This document shows, one piece after another, positions 7,417-16,515 of a DNA stretch of 55,817 nucleotides. Where the stretch lies: the NCBI GenBank assembly GCA_019240125.1, contig JAFAYW010000047.1, forward strand, positions 1-55,817. The letters are read 5' to 3'. Source of the stretch: Alphaproteobacteria bacterium (lineage in GTDB: Bacteria; Pseudomonadota; Alphaproteobacteria; ATCC43930; CGMCC-115725). Each line of letters starts with the position of its first letter. Position 1 is the first letter of the stretch. The notes beneath the pieces are model-generated. The model searched no databases. It was not told the origin of the DNA and saw nothing but the letters and a program-made list of their open reading frames with translations. A program made the translations under genes and the position numbers.

Positions 7417-9779
7417 GGCGCCGGCTCCAGGGTCAACGTCGCGACGGCTGGAGCCTGCCCCGGCACCAGCCAATCGAACGCGCGCCAGCGTTGCAATAGA
7501 TCGGCATAATGCGACGACAGCGGATTACCCGATTGTCCTGGCGCGATCATCATCCGCGATCCGCCCGGCGCCGCCATGTCGGTGATGATGCGCAGACCCG
7601 CGCCGAACCGCTGCTCGAAAGGATGCGCGGCGTCCCGCACATCGGGTGACCCGCGATTGATCGTATCGAACCCACCCTGGGTTGCGGCGCTTAGATGCAG
7701 CATATCGGCCAGTATCGGCACCCGGTCGAACAGGCGGTTGGGAAACTGCGCGATATGTGCCCGGCTCCATTGCCACTGGTTCATGTCGCTGCCGTAGGTT
7801 CGGCTAAGCTCCGAGAGCGCGTGGTCCAACGTCGCGACGAGCAGCGCATCGCAGGACGTGGCGTGCACCTCCGGCCTGCCGCACCATTCGGGATGGTCGG
7901 TCAGCACCGCCTGCATCATCAGCGGTTTGAGGTCCCACGCCTCGGCACCGGCAGCCGCCCCAAGATGCTGCGCGAACACATCGTGCGCAAAGCCCTTTAG
8001 CCAGGCGATGAACAGCAGCGGTTCTACCTTGTCCGCGTCCATTCGATAGTCCCAGTGCTGCAGCCGCTCGATCGCGGCGCGGCCCATATCGCCGCTGGGG
8101 CCAGCGCTGGCACTGATGCGCGTCATCAGAGGTACCAGGCGCTGCGCCGCCAGCGACAGGGTATCCGCCTGAATTGCTGCGCTGGCAGCCTGCGATTGCT
8201 TCGGCGTGGCCTGCAATAACGCGGTGATGCGCTCGGCGCGGTTTGGCAGATCCCAGTCGCGCGACAGGAAATAAGGGTAGCTGTCGGGCACAATCTTGTT
8301 GTTGGCGCTGACGAAGTGACCGGCAGGTGGCGCCGTGCCCTGCGGCAGTTCCTCGAACGGAATAAAGCCGCTCCAATCATATTCACCGGTCCAGCCCGGC
8401 ATCGGCATCCACCCATCGCCGCTTTTCCGGATCGGGACGTGCCCGGGAGCGATGAAGCCGATCGTGCCGTCCTGTCCGGCAAAGACTATGTTCTGCTGTG
8501 GTCCGATGAAATCATGCAACGCATCACGAAACCCGGCCCAATCGGCGGCGCGACTGACCTCCCACAATGCCTGCGGTGTGCGATCGTCCGGGGTAAGATA
8601 GCTTGCCTGCAAGGCGATGACATAACCGCTTTCCGCGGTGCCGGGCGGTAGCGCATCCGATAGGACAGGACCATGCCGCGTCGAGCGCACCGTCAACGAA
8701 ACCGACGGCGCATCCTTGACCGCGATCTGCTCATCGTGTGTCTCGAAAGCGAGGTTGCCGCCCGGCGCGAGATACCGGTGTTGGTCGGCCGGGTCTAATT
8801 TCTCGATAAACAAATCCTCGAGATCGCTCGCCGTATTGGTGAAACCCCAGGCGATGCGCTCGTTATGGCCGATCACGACCAGCGGCACTCCGGGCGAGGT
8901 TGCGCCGTCGATCTCATGGTCCGGGGTTTTCAGCCGCGCCAGATACCAGATCAGCGGCGTGGTAAAACCAAGATGCGGGTCGTTCGCCAGCAGCGGCTTG
9001 CCGCTTTCGCTGTGAGCCCCGTCCACAACCCAATTATTCGACGCATAGATCGGCCCGACCCGGTCCGGCACCGCGCTATTCAAGGCATCCAGCGGCAGCT
9101 GCCGGTACAACACCCTAAGCTCGGCGAGCGTCGTCACAGCGCCTTTAGGGTATTGCGGGTAGATGAAGTTGAGCGCATCCGCCGGAATTTCCCGCAGCAG
9201 CTTTGCCCGCAACAGTTCGCCGCGGTAGTTGCCAGCCAGGTCGAGCGCCATCAGCTTGCCCCAGACGAGGCTGTCGGCCGGTCGCCAGGGCTGCGGGGCA
9301 AAGCCCAGCAGCAGGAATTCGGGAGGCCATGCGGCAAGCGGCCCGCCCCGCGTCGCGATATAGGCGTTGACCCCCGCGGCATAGGCGTCGAGCCCCTGGC
9401 GAACCGCGGGGGAGAGCCGAGCAACCGCTTGTTCTGCAAACCGATACAGCGCGAGGACGCGCATCTGCCTGTCGATGCCGACCGTCGCCTGCCCGAGCAC
9501 CTCCGAGAGGCGCCCTGCCCCGTAACGCCGCATCATCTCCATCTGAAACAGACGGTCCTGCGCATGCGCAAAGCCCAGCCCGAACGACACATCCTCGTCG
9601 CTTGCGCCGGAGATCAGGGGCACCCCATCGGCGTCGCGAGCGATCGTGATGGGGCCGTGCAGACCAGGCACCGACATGCGGCCGTCGACCTGCGGCAGTG
9701 ACGTGCGGAGGTAGAAATAGGCGCCACCGCACACCAGGACGAGCAGTAGTAGGGTCCCGGCAAGGAGCGAGCGGATCAT
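7413..9779 (-). CDS. Penicillin acylase family hydrolase (Ntn amidase)
   Basis: A 788-residue protein of the N-terminal-nucleophile hydrolase family that includes penicillin G acylase and acyl-homoserine-lactone acylases. A single hydrophobic N-terminal segment (LLAGTLLLLVLVCGGAYFYL) acts as signal peptide or anchor, so it should work in the periplasm. The predicted autocatalytic cleavage site lies before Ser247 in YASNNWVVDG, giving an alpha chain upstream and a beta chain starting with the catalytic serine. Other family blocks are NDPHLGFTTP and IGHNERIAWGFTN. It lies 50 nt downstream of a CoA-transferase gene and overlaps ilvA by ATGA. The substrate may be an acyl-amide or a quorum signal; the sequence does not decide. 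Confidence 0.9.
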   Translation of the reverse strand: MIRSLLAGTLLLLVLVCGGAYFYLRTSLPQVDGRMSVPGLHGPITIARDADGVPLISGASDEDVSFGLGFAHAQDRLFQMEMMRRYGAGRLSEVLGQATVGIDRQMRVLALYRFAEQAVARLSPAVRQGLDAYAAGVNAYIATRGGPLAAWPPEFLLLGFAPQPWRPADSLVWGKLMALDLAGNYRGELLRAKLLREIPADALNFIYPQYPKGAVTTLAELRVLYRQLPLDALNSAVPDRVGPIYASNNWVVDGAHSESGKPLLANDPHLGFTTPLIWYLARLKTPDHEIDGATSPGVPLVVIGHNERIAWGFTNTASDLEDLFIEKLDPADQHRYLAPGGNLAFETHDEQIAVKDAPSVSLTVRSTRHGPVLSDALPPGTAESGYVIALQASYLTPDDRTPQALWEVSRAADWAGFRDALHDFIGPQQNIVFAGQDGTIGFIAPGHVPIRKSGDGWMPMPGWTGEYDWSGFIPFEELPQGTAPPAGHFVSANNKIVPDSYPYFLSRDWDLPNRAERITALLQATPKQSQAASAAIQADTLSLAAQRLVPLMTRISASAGPSGDMGRAAIERLQHWDYRMDADKVEPLLFIAWLKGFAHDVFAQHLGAAAGAEAWDLKPLMMQAVLTDHPEWCGRPEVHATSCDALLVATLDHALSELSRTYGSDMNQWQWSRAHIAQFPNRLFDRVPILADMLHLSAATQGGFDTINRGSPDVRDAAHPFEQRFGAGLRIITDMAAPGGSRMMIAPGQSGNPLSSHYADLLQRWRAFDWLVPGQAPAVATLTLEPAP

Positions 9780-9829
9780 TGGACAGGCTCGTACGCCCTG
9801 CCGACCGTCAGGGCGCGTCGCCGCGGCGG

Positions 9830-10981
9830 CTATAGGCCCAGTTCGCGCAAGATGGTGGCGCGGTCGGCGTCAAGGTCGGGGGACGGTTCGCGCGTCGGCG
9901 GATCGGGGAACGCCGAGAACTTCATCGGATTGCCTGCCAGTTTAAGGGTGCCGGTTACCGGGTCCTCCACATCAACCAGCATGTTGCGCGCCGCGGTCTG
10001 CGGGTGCGCCAGCGCCTGCGCCACATTGTTTACCGGTCCGCAGGGAATGCCCGCCTTTTCCAGTACGGCGATCCAGTGCTCGGTCGTGCCGCCCCGCAAC
10101 ACATCCTCGATTTCCGCTTTCAGTGCCGGCTGGTGCTGATTGCGCAGCGGGTTGGTCTTGAACAGCGGGTTATCCACCAGATCGGCGCGTCCGAGCGCCT
10201 GGGCCGTCTTGACAAACAACCCGTCATTGCCGGCGGCGATGATGATGTGGCCGTCCTGCGTCTCGAATGCCTCGAACGGCGTGATCGAAGGATGACGCGC
10301 CCCCATCGGCCCCGGAATCTCTCCCGTGGTGGTGTAGCGCATGATGGCGTTTTCGAGCAGCGCCAGCTGACAATCGAACAGCGCGACATCGACCTTGGTC
10401 GCTTCGCCGGTGCGCTCGCGGTGCAGCAGGGCGGCATTGAGCGCGATGGTCGTGTAGAGCCCGCCCGCCAAATCACCGACCGAAGTTCCGACGCGCACCA
10501 GCGGCCCATCCGGGATGCCGGTGATGCTCATAATGCCGCCGAGGCCCTGCACCACCATGTCGTAGGACGGGTAATGCGAGTATGGGCCGGTGTGGCCAAA
10601 GCCCGAGGCAGCCGCATAAATCAGCCTCGGATAGCGCGGATGCAGCGTTTCCCAGCCATAGCCGAGCTTTTCCATTGTGCCGGGGCGAAAGTTCTCGACC
10701 ACTGCGTCAGCCTTGTCGAGAAGCCGCTCGAAGATTTCCCGGTCGGCCGGTGCCTTGAGGTCGAGGACGATCGATTCCTTGCCGCGATTGACCGAGGCGA
10801 AATAAGTCGATTTGCCATTTTTGAAGGGCCCGTACTGGCGTGCGTCGTCGCCAGTTTCGGGGGCTTCGACCTTGATCACCCGCGCGCCCATCTCCGCCAG
10901 TAATAACGTGCAGTACGGCCCGGCCAGGATGCGCGAGAGGTCGACGATGGTATAGCCGGAAAGCGGCCCAGCCTGTGGCAT
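9830..10981 (-). CDS. CaiB/BaiF CoA-transferase family III protein
   Basis: A 383-residue cytosolic family III CoA transferase, the group containing formyl-CoA transferase, CaiB and alpha-methylacyl-CoA racemase. The N-terminus reads LSGYTIVDLSRILAGPYCT, and the next block contains GARVIKVEAPETGDDAR. The catalytic aspartate is expected at Asp141 in PSYDMVVQGLGG. VVENFRPGTMEKLGYG is another typical block. Length and spacing fit a complete monomer of an interlocked dimer. It lies between the PAS-like gene and the acylase on the same strand. The acyl-CoA donor and acceptor cannot be inferred. Confidence 0.92.
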   Translation of the reverse strand: MPQAGPLSGYTIVDLSRILAGPYCTLLLAEMGARVIKVEAPETGDDARQYGPFKNGKSTYFASVNRGKESIVLDLKAPADREIFERLLDKADAVVENFRPGTMEKLGYGWETLHPRYPRLIYAAASGFGHTGPYSHYPSYDMVVQGLGGIMSITGIPDGPLVRVGTSVGDLAGGLYTTIALNAALLHRERTGEATKVDVALFDCQLALLENAIMRYTTTGEIPGPMGARHPSITPFEAFETQDGHIIIAAGNDGLFVKTAQALGRADLVDNPLFKTNPLRNQHQPALKAEIEDVLRGGTTEHWIAVLEKAGIPCGPVNNVAQALAHPQTAARNMLVDVEDPVTGTLKLAGNPMKFSAFPDPPTREPSPDLDADRATILRELGL

Positions 10982-11069
10982 GCCTCGGTGTCCTTGTTAC
11001 TTGGGCAATGCCGGGTCATAGCCCAGCGGAAGGCGGGGAGCAATGCCGGCTGCGCTTGGCTGGAACCGG

Positions 11070-11630
11070 TTAGCTGGGATCGGCGATACGACTGCTGAAT
11101 GTGCCAAACGCATAGCGCATTGGCGAGTTCTCTTCCGGCTCAACTGGGATGAAGATCGCCCGGAATAGTTCGCGACGGCCGTCTTCGCGCTCCACCTCGC
11201 CTTCGACCCGCTCGGGCGCTTCCTGGTGACAGGCCTGAGTGCAGCCTCTCATGAACAGATCCGTGTAGCGCGCCGGCAATTGGCGCGACATCCTGACAAA
11301 CGGCAGGTTCTTCTTTGGCATGTCGAGCAGCCGCGCGAAATCAGCACCATAAACCAGCAATGATGACACCTCGACCATCGGGTCGACCGCGACCACAAAC
11401 CCATACGACCACTCGTCGGTATCAACCGCCGCGAACAGTTCGGGCAGCGTTGGGCTGCGTCCGAGCGTCGCCAGCTTCTGTTCCCATGCGACAAGGGTCC
11501 GCTCCGACTGGCGGCGCTCGCGACCGGTGGGTTCGCCATTGTCTGTCGACATGGCTTGGCAGGTTTGCTGCGATGGATCGGCCTGCATCCGCGAGTACGC
11601 TTTCGAGACCCTGCTTTTAAACCGAGACAC
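11070..11630 (-). CDS. PAS-like domain protein, unknown function
   Basis: The longest frame gives 186 residues from GTG at 11630; later in-frame ATGs lie at 11588 and 11552, the latter giving MSTDNGEPTGRERRQSERTL. None has a strong ribosome-binding site. The central part reads like a PAS-type sensor fold: DEWSYGFVVAVDPMVEVSSL, then LLVYGADFARLLDM, and RRELFRAIFIPVEPEENSPM. Proteins of this size with a single degenerate PAS domain occur widely in Rhodospirillales with unknown roles. It has no output domain and no visible partner. It is upstream of the CoA-transferase gene by 88 nt. Confidence 0.65.
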   Translation of the reverse strand: MSRFKSRVSKAYSRMQADPSQQTCQAMSTDNGEPTGRERRQSERTLVAWEQKLATLGRSPTLPELFAAVDTDEWSYGFVVAVDPMVEVSSLLVYGADFARLLDMPKKNLPFVRMSRQLPARYTDLFMRGCTQACHQEAPERVEGEVEREDGRRELFRAIFIPVEPEENSPMRYAFGTFSSRIADPS

Positions 11631-11771
11631 TCACAGTCTAACGCTTGGCTTCTTAGTTTGGCTTAACGAGTTTCCTATATCGCGTGCCTCGACAGGCCAA
11701 CGCTCCTACTATGCGCGCCGCAACAGCGGCGCGGCGCGGGCAAAAGATCGAATTTGGGCCTTATTGCCGAA

Positions 11772-14700
11772 CTAAAGCGACTCGCGCGTAGCGGGTTGTG
11801 CTGTCGCCCGGCTGACACGGGTCACCCTTAGCTTGGGTGATCGAGGTGGTTGAAGAGCCTGCGACTGCTTGATCAATGCTCCGATCACTTCCTGTGTTGT
11901 TTTAGTGCATTCGCGCGCGGTTTCGAAGGCCGGAGGGCCACGTCCGCCGCGGTCGAAGGCTTGCTGGCCGGCGGCGACTGCGTCGATTGCCGCGAGCACC
12001 TGGCGGCTGTCGAACGGGAAAGGATAGACCGCCCCAAACCCTGCCTTACGAACGCGCTCGGCCGGAGCGCCGATGTCCGGGACAAGCGGAATGAGACCGG
12101 CGGCGACTACCTCCGATAAGGCATATGAAAACGTCTCGGGCCACCCGTGCAGAAACAAGGCGAGGCAAGCCTCGGTATTCGCGATCAACCGCGGCAGGTC
12201 CGCCGGGTCGTATTCGCCAGAGACCGATACATTGGTGAGTTCGGCTAACTGCTCATCCACATTGGTATAGCCGATCACGTGAAAGCGCAGATGAGGGTGC
12301 GTGAGGCGGGCATTGCGGGCGATGTCGAGCAGGGCTCCTGAACCCTTGTGCGATCCGATCGCGCCGAGCAGCACGATATCGTCAAACGAACCCGCGCGCG
12401 TCGTCGCCGGAAACTGCCACAGCGTTTGCGGATGTGGAATTGCGTCGATCGCCAGTGCCGGGAACACGCGCCGCAGATAGCCGGCGGCATTTTCCGAGGG
12501 CGTGATGAGACGCCCGAACCGGCCCAGCAGCCGCCCAAACAAAGCGCGATGCTCGGCGACTGTTGACCCTTTCGCCCGCGAGGCCTCATGGGCGCCGCCG
12601 GCCAAGACGCACCGCTCGCACACAGGCATCTCGGGCAAGCCGCAATGGCGTTGCGTCGCATCGATCAGAGTCACGCGGGGACAGAGCGCGTAGAAATCAT
12701 GCAGATAGCAGATGGACGGGCGGGTCTCTGCCCACTGCGTAAATGCTTCCAGAAAGGCCGGCGAGAAGCCTAGCAATTGGTGCGCGATGACTAATCGAAC
12801 ATTGGCGGCCTGCAGTAAAGCAATGAGTTCAGCTTCGTCGCCGGGGGCGAACAGTGCCATCAGAACAGGCTCTTCAGCCGTCAATACAACAAAGCCATCC
12901 TCTCGTGCCGACAGAGACAACAAGGCATAACGCGGATCAATGGTTCCGCGAAGATCACGAATGGCGGTATCGCAACCGCCGCCAAGCCAGTTCCGCACTA
13001 TCAGCGCAAAGGCCCGGCCCGCGTGGTGCGCCTTGGCCAGACGATAACGATCGAGCGGCCAACGTCCGCGGCGCACCTCGTCCCGAAGCTCGTACGCCAT
13101 GATCTGCGGCGTGTACTCCGGAAATGCCGCCTCCAGGAGCGGCCGGTTGCGCTCCCATAAGGCGACGCGCTCCCCACCGAACGAGACGCTCTCGCGGTGT
13201 TCGACAACAACACCGGTCGCCGCAACGTTGCGATAACCCAGATCGGCGGCAAGAGCGCAGAGATGATTTTCCTCGCCATACCCTCGACCGTAGCGCTCGT
13301 CGAGATAGCCCACACGATCGAGTACGACACGTTTGATAAAGAGGCAGAAGCCGTGTCCAGTCGGCACGTCCTCATAGTTGCCAGCGTTTTCGCGCAGCGC
13401 TACGGCCGCCACCTCCTCCCAGCTCACGTCCTTCAAGGTTGCGGTCGCCTTTGTTGGGTGCGGATAGCTGAAGATCGTCGCGTTATTCGACAATGCGGTT
13501 ACGGTGCCGATATCGGCCGATGAACAGGCAATAGCCGCCATTTCATCCAGCCAACCCGCAAACACGCGCGTATCGGAATTGAGCAACACAACATCATCGT
13601 TTGGAAATACAGCGAGCGCCCGGTTTACCGATCCGATAAACCCCTTATTGATATTATTAGTCAGCAATCTGAAATTATCCTCCTTCTCGAGCGCGGCCAA
13701 CATCTCGCTCATGCCCGGGTCAGGCGAGCAGTCGTTTACCACAAGAACACGCAAGTGGCGTGAGCTCCGACACCGCAACACGCTCGCTATACAATCTCGC
13801 GTCACGTCGATATCGCGATAGACCGGGATAATGATCGTAATGTCAGGGGTGGCAGGTGCGGTGCCATTGCTTTTTATTACAAGCTGCTCTGAGCTACGGC
13901 GCTGTTTTTCGATAAAATCTCGCAACGCGATCTGGAGAACAGTCCGATCGCAATCAGCGAGCCGCGTTGATGCGTCATGTGCTAGTCGTGCGACCCGTCG
14001 TGCCGCTTCTATGAGGCCAGGACGCCGGGCAACAACGAAAGGTCCGTCGAACAATTCGGAGTTCGATCCCGAAAGCCGCAGCGACACCTCGCAGAGTTGC
14101 GAGGCAACTTCATCACAGCTCAGCGTTACCTCGAAACCGCTGCGCCACGATCGCGGATAATGCGTCTTGAGGTCTTCGCGTGGCCGGCAAGCCAGCACCG
14201 TTGCGTGTAGCCGGCCATCGAGACGAAGTTCAATTTCGAAGTTCCGTTCGGGCGCGTCAGGCGATAGCAGCCAGCCGGCACATCGTTCCGGAGAGATGAA
14301 GTCGAGAAAACCGTCCAATCCCAACGTCGCCCAAGTTTCGGCGAACAAATTGCCGTTGATGCGTCCGAAATAGCGGGTTTCGCCGCGACCAAAGCAACGA
14401 TCGGGCAATGGAATCGAAAAAGGCGCCGGCGCGAAACCCGTATCAACGGCAGGCGCATGTAGTACCGCACGGCCTTGCCCAACCTGCTCGCCCTGCTCAT
14501 CGACGATATCAATGAGCGGCGCGGTTTTTGAAGCCACACAACGTTCGGTCACCCAGCCGGTTGCTGCTCCTGCGGTAATCTCCAGAACACCATCCCAAAT
14601 CCCCGGGCCGACAGCGATCGGAGAGCCCGCAAGCTCACTCCCGGCTACCAGGACCCGGACCAGACTGGCCCGTTCGACCTTTACCGCGAAGCGGAAGGCG

Positions 14701-14903
14701 AAGTCGGTCCGGCCAAGACCGAGAATGTGGAGGTCTGGCCTGACGCGATTTGCCCGGCCGGTTCCGAGCACCCGCCCACCTTCGTCGACAGCCTCGACGA
14801 TGCAGCTTTCCAGATGCGGCGGAGCGATCGCCCAGCCGCTGAGATACGTCCCCTCGAACCCGTCGACATGTCCCACGATCCCCGCAGTCTGAGGGTCGGT
14901 CAT
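11772..14903 (-). CDS. Two-domain glycosyltransferase (GT2 plus GT4-like) with N-terminal repeat modules
   Basis: A 1043-residue protein with three parts. Residues about 8-290 hold three copies of a beta-rich module with a conserved GW and an R-x-DL step, for example GHVDGFEGTYLSGWA. Residues about 354-595 form a GT2 (GT-A fold) domain: ITIIIPVYRDIDVTRDCIAS, VVNDCSPD, the DxD-like LLNSDT, and GHGFCLFIKR. Residues about 640-985 form a GT-B/GT4-like domain: CYLHDFYALCPRVTL, VLLGAIGSHKGSGALLDIA, and an E-x7-E motif at Glu923/Glu931. It probably builds a surface polysaccharide by adding two sugars from nucleotide donors. The neighbouring sulfotransferase-like protein carries the same N-terminal module. 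Confidence 0.88.
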   Translation of the reverse strand: MTDPQTAGIVGHVDGFEGTYLSGWAIAPPHLESCIVEAVDEGGRVLGTGRANRVRPDLHILGLGRTDFAFRFAVKVERASLVRVLVAGSELAGSPIAVGPGIWDGVLEITAGAATGWVTERCVASKTAPLIDIVDEQGEQVGQGRAVLHAPAVDTGFAPAPFSIPLPDRCFGRGETRYFGRINGNLFAETWATLGLDGFLDFISPERCAGWLLSPDAPERNFEIELRLDGRLHATVLACRPREDLKTHYPRSWRSGFEVTLSCDEVASQLCEVSLRLSGSNSELFDGPFVVARRPGLIEAARRVARLAHDASTRLADCDRTVLQIALRDFIEKQRRSSEQLVIKSNGTAPATPDITIIIPVYRDIDVTRDCIASVLRCRSSRHLRVLVVNDCSPDPGMSEMLAALEKEDNFRLLTNNINKGFIGSVNRALAVFPNDDVVLLNSDTRVFAGWLDEMAAIACSSADIGTVTALSNNATIFSYPHPTKATATLKDVSWEEVAAVALRENAGNYEDVPTGHGFCLFIKRVVLDRVGYLDERYGRGYGEENHLCALAADLGYRNVAATGVVVEHRESVSFGGERVALWERNRPLLEAAFPEYTPQIMAYELRDEVRRGRWPLDRYRLAKAHHAGRAFALIVRNWLGGGCDTAIRDLRGTIDPRYALLSLSAREDGFVVLTAEEPVLMALFAPGDEAELIALLQAANVRLVIAHQLLGFSPAFLEAFTQWAETRPSICYLHDFYALCPRVTLIDATQRHCGLPEMPVCERCVLAGGAHEASRAKGSTVAEHRALFGRLLGRFGRLITPSENAAGYLRRVFPALAIDAIPHPQTLWQFPATTRAGSFDDIVLLGAIGSHKGSGALLDIARNARLTHPHLRFHVIGYTNVDEQLAELTNVSVSGEYDPADLPRLIANTEACLALFLHGWPETFSYALSEVVAAGLIPLVPDIGAPAERVRKAGFGAVYPFPFDSRQVLAAIDAVAAGQQAFDRGGRGPPAFETARECTKTTQEVIGALIKQSQALQPPRSPKLRVTRVSRATAQPATRESL

Positions 14904-15068
14904 CTACCTTCCCAGCCCATTCAGATGCGACCATCTCAACAGACCCTGCCCGCACCATTCTTCAGGATGATGCGGCAACCTGGCGCTTATCGGTTCAATA
15001 AGGGGCCCACCCCGCGTAACATCGTCTAGAAGGCTGCTATACAAATACATCGCGTTCACATCGACCGG

Positions 15069-16367
15069 TTACTCATTATCAGTCTGAATTTCCGACGTGC
15101 TCGGGAACTCTATAAATCTTGGGCTTCCACTGATGTGATATTGTTGACAGCCATCTATGGTCATTTTCACCTGATGTGTCTTGCCGTCGAACAAGTATGG
15201 GGGAATCTCAAATGCCAAGCCCTGAGCTCCACCGAAGCCGATTGGTTCTAAATCATCGCGTGGAAAATCCGCGGATGCCCGCACAATCAGATGATCATCG
15301 ATCTCCACCGTTGCATAAAGATCCTGCGTCTTTCCCTTCCACCAGAAAAGCCAACCGCGCAACGTTTGATCGACGATTTCCTCCAGACTACCGAATATTT
15401 CAGGAATACGCAGATCAAACGATGCGTTGGCAATACGCGTTGATGCTGAACTCGTACAACGGATTACAACGGCGTGATTCACATCATCGTAGTAGGTTCT
15501 CGGCACGCGCCACCGAAATCCGTGCTTCAAGTTAGCATGACAGTAAACCCATAAATCCGCGCGCAACTGCTCCGCGGCGAATTCCGCGATCAGTATACTA
15601 TCTATCTCGACCGTCAAACTGACACTTCTGGTTTCATTGCTTAGATCGACGGCCCATCCGACTAGATCGCCACAATCAAAACCCTCAACATGCCCGATAA
15701 TGTCGGCGGGCCCTGCCACCGCGAGATACTCGGCGGGTGTGCGGCGAACAACCTCTGCCGCGGCAAGCAGTGCTTCCTGGGGCATCGAAAGACTGAGAGT
15801 CTCGGCCATATGACGGACGAATTCCTCGGGCTTTGCGACAGCTTTTTCGTAGGAGATCGCCAGTGACGGTCGAGTGGTTCGCGCGAACGTCTCTGCAAGT
15901 CGCCCCTGGAGATTTGCAACATAATCGAAGGCATCAGCAGTCGAGCGTCGGGTCGAGGCTGCAATACGCTCGGCGATCGCGATATTGTCACGAAACACAA
16001 ACACCAGCACGGGATCGCGGATAAATTCAATAATTTCAATATTCAAGAAAATATTCGGGATTTTGAAACCCCATTGAGCGTGTCGCTGATTTCGAGTTTT
16101 TACTGCGTGCTTGAGGGTAACCTGCGACGACTGGGTGGAAAGAGAGATGTAATCACGAGCCGCATTGGCAAGCTCGTGGTCTTCAAAAGTTGCATCAAGG
16201 TTGTCGCCCATCGTGATGCCGAGCTTGTGCAGCACCGCGGCAATCATTGAGGTGCCGCCACGCTCAATGCCGCACACCACGTATGTCCGCGGGTGACAGG
16301 GTTCAGCCGGCAGGTTGCGGCAGATCATAGGGAAAGGGAGACCCGATACGTTTATCGCGCCGAACAA
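15069..16367 (-). CDS. Sulfotransferase-like protein with two C-terminal GW modules
   Basis: A 432-residue protein. The N-terminal half has a P-loop resembling the PAPS-binding loop of sulfotransferases: YVVCGIERGGTSMIAAVLHK, residues 29-48. A later strand FVFRDNIAIAERIAAS and ISYEKAVAKPEEFVRHMAE match the 3'-phosphate-binding and C-terminal helix regions of the family. Residues about 224-320 and 326-415 are two copies of the beta-rich module found in the adjacent 1043-residue glycosyltransferase (GHVEGFDCGDLVGWAVD and TLRGWLFWW). It probably sulfates a surface glycan. Base composition is more AT-rich than the flanks, with runs such as aatttcaatattc, suggesting acquisition by transfer. Confidence 0.78.
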   Translation of the reverse strand: MFGAINVSGLPFPMICRNLPAEPCHPRTYVVCGIERGGTSMIAAVLHKLGITMGDNLDATFEDHELANAARDYISLSTQSSQVTLKHAVKTRNQRHAQWGFKIPNIFLNIEIIEFIRDPVLVFVFRDNIAIAERIAASTRRSTADAFDYVANLQGRLAETFARTTRPSLAISYEKAVAKPEEFVRHMAETLSLSMPQEALLAAAEVVRRTPAEYLAVAGPADIIGHVEGFDCGDLVGWAVDLSNETRSVSLTVEIDSILIAEFAAEQLRADLWVYCHANLKHGFRWRVPRTYYDDVNHAVVIRCTSSASTRIANASFDLRIPEIFGSLEEIVDQTLRGWLFWWKGKTQDLYATVEIDDHLIVRASADFPRDDLEPIGFGGAQGLAFEIPPYLFDGKTHQVKMTIDGCQQYHISGSPRFIEFPSTSEIQTDNE

Positions 16368-16388
16368 AGCGGCGGGTAATGCTGCCGT

Positions 16389-16429
16389 AAAATATTATGA
16401 CATCGTCGTTTGCGGAACCAGAAAATATT
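16389..16429. promoter_or_regulatory. Paired aaaatatt boxes in the divergent regulatory gap
   Basis: Two aaaatatt boxes occur at 16389-16396 and 16422-16429, 33 bases apart, about three helical turns. They lie between the sulfotransferase-like gene (minus) and the XRE/S24-like regulator (plus). Position and spacing suit operator half-sites or overlapping promoters for the divergent pair. This is inference from spacing and AT content only. Confidence 0.35.
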
Positions 16430-16515
16430 CCGTCTCAGATATAGCGGGCAGTACCTAATCCTTGCGCGATCGCGTCCGATTACTATCGTATTCAGATGTC
16501 GGAGGATGGGACTGC

